Translations under genes and position numbers: made by a program
Assembly: GCA_020025175.1 (NCBI GenBank)
Contig: JAHHSM010000008.1
Coordinates: forward strand, 1-38,568
DNA: 38,568 nt
Source: Oscillospiraceae bacterium
GTDB taxonomy: Bacteria > Bacillota > Clostridia > Oscillospirales > Oscillospiraceae
Reading direction: 5' to 3'
The notes under the pieces: generated by a model
The model's input: only the letters and a program-made list of their open reading frames with translations
Database searches by the model: none
Told to the model about the DNA's origin: nothing
Shown: piece after piece, positions 32,976-38,568 of the stretch
How the letters are laid out: every line of letters starts with the position of its first letter
Position numbering within the stretch: position 1 is the stretch's first letter

Positions 32976-33845
32976 ATGGAAAAGGGAAAAAATCGCAAAT
33001 TTTATGATAAAAAAGAGCGCCGTGGTCCGCGCCCTGAGCGCAAGTATGAGAAAAGAGAGCGCATGCGCCGCGAAACGGAGTATTCTGAATATGCCCCGGA
33101 GGACAGTGCTGCTGACGGACTGATCGAAGGGCGCAACGCAGTGACAGAAGCGCTCCGTGCCGGTGCGGCAATTGATAAAATCTATATTGCCCGTGGTGAT
33201 ACCGACAGAACACTGTCTCAAATCGTTGCCTTAGCAAAACAGGCAGGAATTGTCGTGGCAGATGCGGATCATCGCAAGTTGGATATGATGAGCCGTACGC
33301 ATGCACATCAGGGCGTGATTGCTGTGGCAGCGGTGCGCGAATATGCGGATGTGGAGGATATTTTTTCTGCGGCAGAAGAAAGGGGAGAAAAACCCTTGAT
33401 CGTTGTATGTGATGAATTATCCGATCCACACAATCTGGGTGCGGTGATTCGTACAGCGGAGTGTGCCGGTGCCCATGGTGTGATTATTCCCAAGCGTCGC
33501 AGTGCGGGCCTGACTGCGGTTGTGGCAAAGACCAGTGCCGGCGCCGTTTCCTATATGCCTGTTGCCCGTGTATCGAATATTCCTGCCCTGCTGAAAGATT
33601 TGCAGAAGAGAGGCGTTTGGGTATTTGGTACGGCAGCTGATGGCAACACTACTTTGTATCATGCGGATCTGAAAGGGCCTGCTGCCATTGTCATCGGCAG
33701 TGAGGGCGATGGCATGAGTCGCCTGACAGCAGAGAATTGCGATTTTCTGGTCAGTATTCCTATGAAAGGGAAGATTTCATCTTTGAATGCATCTGCTGCT
33801 GCGGCAATTTTGCTGTATGAAGCGGTACGCCAGCGTTTGAACTAG
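32976..33845 (+). CDS. rlmB: TrmH/SpoU-family RNA 2'-O-methyltransferase, RlmB-like
   Basis: 289-residue SPOUT methyltransferase that probably modifies 23S rRNA (Gm2251-type) or a related rRNA/tRNA guanosine using SAM. A basic N-terminal extension (about 1-45) precedes the substrate-binding domain LIEGRNAVTEALRAGAAIDKIYIARG. The three SpoU motifs are DPHNLGAVIRTAECAG, IVIGSEGDGM and SIPMKGKISSLNASAAAAILLYEA, forming the trefoil-knot SAM site. TAGGAGAAAG precedes the ATG. It is separated by about 40 nt, without a terminator, from the membrane protein downstream. The exact target base cannot be read from sequence. Confidence 0.9.
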   Translation: MEKGKNRKFYDKKERRGPRPERKYEKRERMRRETEYSEYAPEDSAADGLIEGRNAVTEALRAGAAIDKIYIARGDTDRTLSQIVALAKQAGIVVADADHRKLDMMSRTHAHQGVIAVAAVREYADVEDIFSAAEERGEKPLIVVCDELSDPHNLGAVIRTAECAGAHGVIIPKRRSAGLTAVVAKTSAGAVSYMPVARVSNIPALLKDLQKRGVWVFGTAADGNTTLYHADLKGPAAIVIGSEGDGMSRLTAENCDFLVSIPMKGKISSLNASAAAAILLYEAVRQRLN

Positions 33846-33885
33846 AAAAACATAGAAGCGAGATAAAGAAAAGGAAAGCGTTTCC

Positions 33886-36132
33886 ATGGAAAATAAAGAT
33901 TTGGAAAATTTGATAAAGCAGGATGACGCTTTTGATACGCAGAAACTCCTGGAAGGAGTCGATCTTTCCAATGTGATGGAAGAGATTGAGCTGGAGGATA
34001 TCCTTTCAGAATACGGCAAGGGAAAATCTGTGCCGATCTCTGAAAATGCAGAGGATGAAGTTTGGGTCAACAAAGGGTATACGCCCAAGCCTATCCAAAT
34101 GGAAAGCACAAAAAAGAAGAAAGATCTTTCTGCACAGGGTCTGCCAAAGCAAAAATCTGCAAAGGAATTGGAGCCGCCAATGAAGAAGACTCCTGCGGTG
34201 GAGTTTGACCCCGAACCCCAGGCACTTTATGATCCACAGGAAAAAGAGCATGAGGCGTACAAAACAGAAGAAAAACCAGCCGAATGTGGAATTTCTCTGG
34301 AAGATGTTATGGCCCGGGTTGTGGATGCGGTTATGGAAGAGGAAGAGGCAAAGCGTGAAGTGGCGCAGCCTGTTGTCAGAAGGGGGTTGTTTTCGAGAAG
34401 GCTGCGTGCTTTCGAGGATACGGAGCCATTGGGCAGAATGCAGCAAAAGCCGGAAGATGATGAGAAAGTATCCTATGTAGAAGAGCCGGAAGAAGATCCA
34501 ATTGATGATATCCCTGAGCGCGATAGTGATGAGGCAACGGCAGACTATCATAAAAACTATAAGTGTTTGAAAAAACGCTCGAAGTCTGCGCTGATCTGTG
34601 CGGTTTGTGCCTGTGTGCTGGCTGGAATAGAATATAGCGGTGTTGCGGCTGGGTATTTAACGTTTACATATAGCGCCATTGCAAGCACCATCCTTTCTGT
34701 TGTACAGCTTTTTATTTGTTTTCCTGTTGTACAACGTGGTGTGAAAGAATTATTTCGTGGAAGATGTAAGCCGGAATTGCTGATTAGCATATTTGCGTTG
34801 GTCACCATTGCTGATGGTGCTTCTGTCTGGCTTGCCGATGGGAGAGGTACACAGCTGCCGTTGGGTGGTGTTGCCGCAGTAGCGCTCTATTTTACAATGC
34901 GGGGGGAAATGCTCCGCTTGCGTGGGCTGCGCGACTCCTGCCACATGGCTACCTATGATAAACAGCCCTATGTTGTTTCTGCTGTAGTTGGAGGATTTCG
35001 CAAGCAAAGCTGCGGTAGTGACGGCTATATTAAAATGGTGGATCGAGAGAGTGAGCAGGCTGGCTGGTATCATATTTTGCTGCCTGTGATTTTTGCTGCT
35101 ACGATTGTATTTTCTGCTCTGACGGCAGTGAATCGATTTGATATGAGTAACTTTTTATGGTATTGGTCTGCTATTCTTGGTGCGGCATCGTCCTTTGCGT
35201 TTACCGCAGCTTTTGGTTCCCCGGTCGGGAAGCTGGCGCGGCGGCTGCAGCGCGGTGGATGTGCTGTGGCCGGCTACAGTGGTGCGGAAATGATGAGCAA
35301 AAAGGGCAGTATGATCTTAACAGATCAGGATCTGTTTCCGCCCGGTACGGTGTTCATGAATGGTATGAAGGTGTATGCACACGATATGCTGCAATCAGTG
35401 TCATATGCAACCAGCTTGATTGATGCCTCAGGCTCCGGTCTGCGGCAGGTGTTTGATGACTTGTGCCGCGGACAGGGAGGACACAGCTATCCTGTAGATG
35501 ATTTCAGCTTTTATCAGGAAGGTGGTCTTGCCGGTGTAATTTGCGGCGAGAGTGTGATTTTGGGCCGCGCTGATTTTATGGCAAAGATGGGCATTCGTCT
35601 GCCGAAGGATATGAATTTGAAAACAGGTGTGTTTCTGGCAGTGGATAAAGAATTGGCGGCGGTGTTTGCGATTAAGTATATGGCATCTGATAATGTGGAT
35701 GCAGCATTAAAGGCTGTGCTTCATAATGGTATACAGCCGGTTTTTGCAGTGCGTGACTTTAATATTACGCCGGCACTGATCAAACGGAAGTTTAAAATCA
35801 ATACAAAAAAGCGATGCCTATACCCTGAACTTTCAGACAGACTCGCCTTGTCTGAGGAAGAGTATGAGGGAAATGGACGCCCTGGCGCGCTGCTGTTTCG
35901 TGAGGGACTGATGCCGTATGCTGAAACGGTGATTGGTGGAAAACGTATGCATGGTGCAGTGTGCAAAAGCTGCGCCTGGGCGCTGATCGGCAGTATCTGC
36001 GGTACCCTTTTGGCGTTCTATTTGGTGTTTGTGAGTGGCTTCACCATTTTAACACCGGTTGCACTCTTGGCATTTCAGCTGCTGTGGACGGTTCCGTCAG
36101 CAATGGTGAATGGCTGGGTCAGTCAATATTAA
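33886..36132 (+). CDS. Large membrane protein resembling a catalytically dead P-type ATPase
   Basis: 748 residues. The N-terminal 235 are acidic, Lys/Glu/Pro-rich and probably disordered (EELEDILSEYGKG, YVEEPEEDPIDDIPE). About six or more membrane helices then start at ALICAVCACVLAGI and end at LLAFQLLWTVPSAM. The topology and segments such as AAFGSPVGKLARRLQRGGCAVAGYSGAEMMSKKGSMIL align in style with the region before the P-type ATPase phosphorylation site. Where DKTGT is expected the sequence reads TDQDLFPPGT. The later DNVDAALKAVLHNGIQPVFAVRDF resembles the HAD hinge but lacks GDGxND. It is therefore probably a non-catalytic paralogue with regulatory or structural use. AAAAGGAAAG precedes the ATG. 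Relationship is moderate; function is unknown. Confidence 0.65.
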   Translation: MENKDLENLIKQDDAFDTQKLLEGVDLSNVMEEIELEDILSEYGKGKSVPISENAEDEVWVNKGYTPKPIQMESTKKKKDLSAQGLPKQKSAKELEPPMKKTPAVEFDPEPQALYDPQEKEHEAYKTEEKPAECGISLEDVMARVVDAVMEEEEAKREVAQPVVRRGLFSRRLRAFEDTEPLGRMQQKPEDDEKVSYVEEPEEDPIDDIPERDSDEATADYHKNYKCLKKRSKSALICAVCACVLAGIEYSGVAAGYLTFTYSAIASTILSVVQLFICFPVVQRGVKELFRGRCKPELLISIFALVTIADGASVWLADGRGTQLPLGGVAAVALYFTMRGEMLRLRGLRDSCHMATYDKQPYVVSAVVGGFRKQSCGSDGYIKMVDRESEQAGWYHILLPVIFAATIVFSALTAVNRFDMSNFLWYWSAILGAASSFAFTAAFGSPVGKLARRLQRGGCAVAGYSGAEMMSKKGSMILTDQDLFPPGTVFMNGMKVYAHDMLQSVSYATSLIDASGSGLRQVFDDLCRGQGGHSYPVDDFSFYQEGGLAGVICGESVILGRADFMAKMGIRLPKDMNLKTGVFLAVDKELAAVFAIKYMASDNVDAALKAVLHNGIQPVFAVRDFNITPALIKRKFKINTKKRCLYPELSDRLALSEEEYEGNGRPGALLFREGLMPYAETVIGGKRMHGAVCKSCAWALIGSICGTLLAFYLVFVSGFTILTPVALLAFQLLWTVPSAMVNGWVSQY

Positions 36133-36150
36133 GGTGAAAATCACGAATAG

Positions 36151-36190
36151 AAATCCCAATGAAAGCATAGGCTTTTATTGGGATTTTTTC
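36151..36190 (+). terminator. Rho-independent terminator after the P-type-ATPase-like gene
   Basis: Stem AATCCCAAT / ATTGGGATT with inner AAAGC/GCTTT pairing, followed by a long T run. Confidence 0.85.
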
Positions 36191-36327
36191 TTTTTTTGTT
36201 ATTTTTAAGCTAACTTTAGAAAAAAGAAAGGGAAAGATACTGTCACTTTGACGAATGATTTTTAGCTTATTTTTACAAAAAGAATAACGTGCGTTGAAAA
36301 AAATTGGTGTTTTTACCTAAGTTTTGC

Positions 36328-36356
36328 TTGTGTATTTACGTAAAACGTTGTATAAT
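36328..36356 (+). promoter_or_regulatory. Predicted sigma-A promoter of the EF-G-like gene
   Basis: TTGTGT (36328-36333), 17-bp spacer, TATAAT (36351-36356). The spacer contains the palindrome TTTACGTAAA (36335-36344), a possible operator. Confidence 0.6.
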
Positions 36357-36406
36357 CAGCATAAATTGGTGGAGACCAAAAGTTCACAGTATAAGGAGAG
36401 AGCACA

Positions 36407-38482
36407 ATGAGATACACTGCAAAAGATATCCGTAACGTCTGCCTGCTGGGACACAGCGGCACCGGCAAAACTTCCCTGGTGGAAAGTATGCTGTACCTGA
36501 CCGGAAGTACCGATCGTCTCGGGAGTGTAACAGACGGTAACACTGTTTGTGATTATGATGCTGAAGAGATCAAGAGACAGATTTCTATCTCTCTGTCTGT
36601 GGCGCCTGTTGAATTTAAAGGTTGCAAGATCAATGTTTTGGATACTCCGGGTTACTTTGACTTTTCCGGTGAAGTGATGGAGGGTCTTCGTGTGGCTGAT
36701 GCCGGTATTATTGTCGGCAGTGCAAAGGGCGGTCTGTCTGTTGGTACCGAAAAGGCATGGAAGTATCTGCAGGATCGTAATATGCCGCGCGCAATTTACA
36801 TGTCCAAGACCGATGAAGACAACGGTGACTTCAATGGCGCATGGCAGACTCTGCGAGAGAAGTTCGGCCGCAGCGTATGTCCTGTTATGATGCCTTTGTG
36901 GGATGAAGAAAAGCATGTTGAGACGCTTTTGGATATTGTTTACCGCCGTGCCTATCAGTTGGATGGCAAACGCCGTAAGGAGGTTCCTATTCCCGAAAAC
37001 AAGAAAGAGGTTGTAGAGGAACTGTATGATCAATTGTGTGAGTCTGTGGCTGAAACCAGTGAAGAGTTCATGGAAAAATATTTTGCTGGTGAAGCGTTTA
37101 CACAAGAAGAAGTTATTCAGGGGCTGCATGCAGGTGTGCGTGATTTGACACTGTGTCCTGTGGTTTGTGGCTCTGCACATACCGGCTTGGGTACTTTAAC
37201 ATTGCTGGACTGCATCATTAAGCTGTTCCCCAATCCCATCGAAATTCCAAACCGCAAGGGTACAGATATGCATGGCAATAAGGTTGAGATCGACATTGAT
37301 GAAGATGGCGCTCCCTATGCCTTTGTATTCAAGACTACTTCTGATCAGTATGGCAAGTATTCCTATTTTAAAGTTGTATCCGGTAAGATGACGCCTGATA
37401 TGTCTGTAGTCAATGCACGTACGGGCAATATTTCTAAGCTGGGTCATCTCTATACCATGTGCGGCAAGAAGGCAACCGAGGTGAAGGAAGTTTGCTGTGG
37501 TGATATTGCAGCGGTTTCCAAAATGGTCGATACACGCACCAACGACAGCTTGTGCGATCCCAAGCATCCTGTCAATCTGACTGCAATCCCATTCCCGGTA
37601 GCAAATTATTCTATGGCGATTGCACCTAAAACCAAGGGACAGGAGGATAAGGTTGCAAATGGTCTTGTTCGTTTGGCGGAGGAAGATATGACGTTCCACT
37701 GCATTAATAATGCTGAGACGCACCAGATGGTACTGACTGGTACCGGTGATATTCAGTTGTCGGTTTTGTGTTCTAAACTGAAGGATCGTTTTGGCGTGGA
37801 TGTTGCATTGAGTCCTGCGCGTGTGCCTTACCGCGAGAAGATCCGCAAAAAGGTCAAAGTGGAGGGTAAGCATAAGAAACAGTCCGGTGGTCATGGGCAG
37901 TATGGTCATGTCTGGATTGAATTTGAGCCTTGCGACAGTGAGGAAATGGTCTTTGCAGAGAATGTGTTTGGCGGCAGTGTGCCCAAGAACTTTTTCCCCG
38001 CAGTTGAAAAGGGCTTGCGTGAAAGCGTCAATCACGGTGTGCTGGCAGGCTATCCTGTTGTTTATTTGAAGGCAACGTTGGTCGATGGTTCCTACCATCC
38101 TGTTGACTCTTCTGAAATGGCATTTAAAACTGCGGCTTCTTTGGCGTATAAAGCAGGTCTTGCACAGGCAAATCCTGTTTTGCTGGAGCCTGTGGGTGAG
38201 CTGCATGTCATGGTGCCCGATTCTTACACCGGTGATGTGATGGGTGATTTGAATAAGCGTCGCGGCCGTGTGGTGGGTATGAACCCCATGGAAGACGGTG
38301 AGCAGGAAATTGTTGCAGAAGTTCCTATGGGTGAAATGGGCACCTATGCCATTGATCTGCGTTCTATGACACAAGGCAGAGGCATGTTCACTTATGCATT
38401 CCTGCGCTATGAGGATGCACCTCCTGCGGTTCAGGAAAAGGCAATTGCAGAGGCCAAGGTTTTGCAGAGCGAAGAAAATTAA
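36407..38482 (+). CDS. EF-G-like translational GTPase (EF-G2/FusA2 type)
   Basis: 691-residue protein with the five-domain layout of elongation factor G. The G1 loop is GHSGTGKTSL, G3 is DTPGYFDF, and domain IV begins at about RKKVKVEGKHKKQSGGHGQYGHVWIEFEP, with domain V near EPVGELHVMVPDSYTGDVMGDLNKRRGRVVGM. The G4 motif reads MSKTDEDN, with Ser where NKxD has Asn, and the G1 region is of the divergent GHxGTGKT kind. Both features mark EF-G paralogues rather than the housekeeping FusA, which usually lies in the str operon. AAGGAGAGAG precedes the ATG. It is transcribed alone between its own promoter and terminator. A role in ribosome recycling or alternative translocation is inferred. Confidence 0.88.
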   Translation: MRYTAKDIRNVCLLGHSGTGKTSLVESMLYLTGSTDRLGSVTDGNTVCDYDAEEIKRQISISLSVAPVEFKGCKINVLDTPGYFDFSGEVMEGLRVADAGIIVGSAKGGLSVGTEKAWKYLQDRNMPRAIYMSKTDEDNGDFNGAWQTLREKFGRSVCPVMMPLWDEEKHVETLLDIVYRRAYQLDGKRRKEVPIPENKKEVVEELYDQLCESVAETSEEFMEKYFAGEAFTQEEVIQGLHAGVRDLTLCPVVCGSAHTGLGTLTLLDCIIKLFPNPIEIPNRKGTDMHGNKVEIDIDEDGAPYAFVFKTTSDQYGKYSYFKVVSGKMTPDMSVVNARTGNISKLGHLYTMCGKKATEVKEVCCGDIAAVSKMVDTRTNDSLCDPKHPVNLTAIPFPVANYSMAIAPKTKGQEDKVANGLVRLAEEDMTFHCINNAETHQMVLTGTGDIQLSVLCSKLKDRFGVDVALSPARVPYREKIRKKVKVEGKHKKQSGGHGQYGHVWIEFEPCDSEEMVFAENVFGGSVPKNFFPAVEKGLRESVNHGVLAGYPVVYLKATLVDGSYHPVDSSEMAFKTAASLAYKAGLAQANPVLLEPVGELHVMVPDSYTGDVMGDLNKRRGRVVGMNPMEDGEQEIVAEVPMGEMGTYAIDLRSMTQGRGMFTYAFLRYEDAPPAVQEKAIAEAKVLQSEEN

Positions 38483-38506
38483 TACATATTAATAATTGCT
38501 ATTATA

Positions 38507-38548
38507 AAAGAAATTGGCTCGGATTTAATCCGAGCCAATTTCTTTTTT
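38507..38548 (+). terminator. Rho-independent terminator after the EF-G-like gene
   Basis: Perfect 18-bp stem AAAGAAATTGGCTCGGAT with its complement at 38528-38545, a three-base loop, then T residues. Confidence 0.9.
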
Positions 38549-38568
38549 GAATAATTAAAAAATAATAG

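Noticed and set aside
37196..38374. Long minus-strand open frame (392 codons)
   Set aside because: It is antisense to the EF-G-like gene, and its His/Cys/Ile-rich translation is a codon-bias artefact of the coding strand.

Overview
The window looks like chromosome of a strictly anaerobic Firmicute of class Clostridia, probably in or near the Oscillospirales. The evidence is an [FeFe] hydrogenase next to a minimal ISC operon, S-layer-homology (SLH) and sortase-B surface proteins, AGGAGG-type ribosome binding sites with some GTG/TTG starts, and sigma-A promoters with 17-bp spacers. Taxonomy is inferred from gene content only. No tRNA, rRNA or CRISPR array was seen.

Layout. 1-3610: 3'-truncated peptidase T (minus), a PdxY-like kinase (plus), and a membrane-anchored XRE regulator (minus) whose reading frame is broken at an A9 run. 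3773-9830: iron-sulfur and hydrogen block, with an IscR-like Rrf2 regulator, iscS, iscU, then a NuoF-type/GltD-type fusion overlapping a CpI-like [FeFe] hydrogenase. A perfect 12-bp dyad overlaps the -35 region of the iscS promoter. 9831-10447: a gene-poor scar with a possible serine recombinase fragment and strong palindromes. 10448-19176: surface and sensory block on the minus strand, with a chemoreceptor, an SLH protein, a CheW-like protein, a thioester-domain adhesin with an APKTG anchor, its class B sortase, and an unrecognised protein. 19583-22762: a VanR/PhoB-like two-component system, an IS110 transposase remnant and a CPBP membrane protease. An A/T-rich motif with the core CTTAAAAATTCTTATTTTT occurs at three places in this block and may be the response regulator's operator.

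23177-30202: an eight-gene metal operon read from one consensus promoter. It holds a Fur/Zur-family regulator, a small Cys/His membrane protein, a ZnuA-like lipoprotein, ZnuC, ZnuB, a COG0523 GTPase with a CxCC motif and a His-rich loop, a fusion of a degenerate COG0523-like P-loop domain with a PF03773 (YcgR/YraQ/ArsP-like) permease, and a YcgQ/DUF1980 protein. The likely role is zinc acquisition and allocation. The GTPase-permease fusion and the small HDC protein are the best candidates for undescribed biology.

30524-38568: housekeeping genes, with FtsH (minus), an RlmB/TrmH-type rRNA methyltransferase, a large membrane protein that looks like a P-type ATPase lacking its catalytic motifs, and an EF-G-like GTPase ending in a strong terminator.
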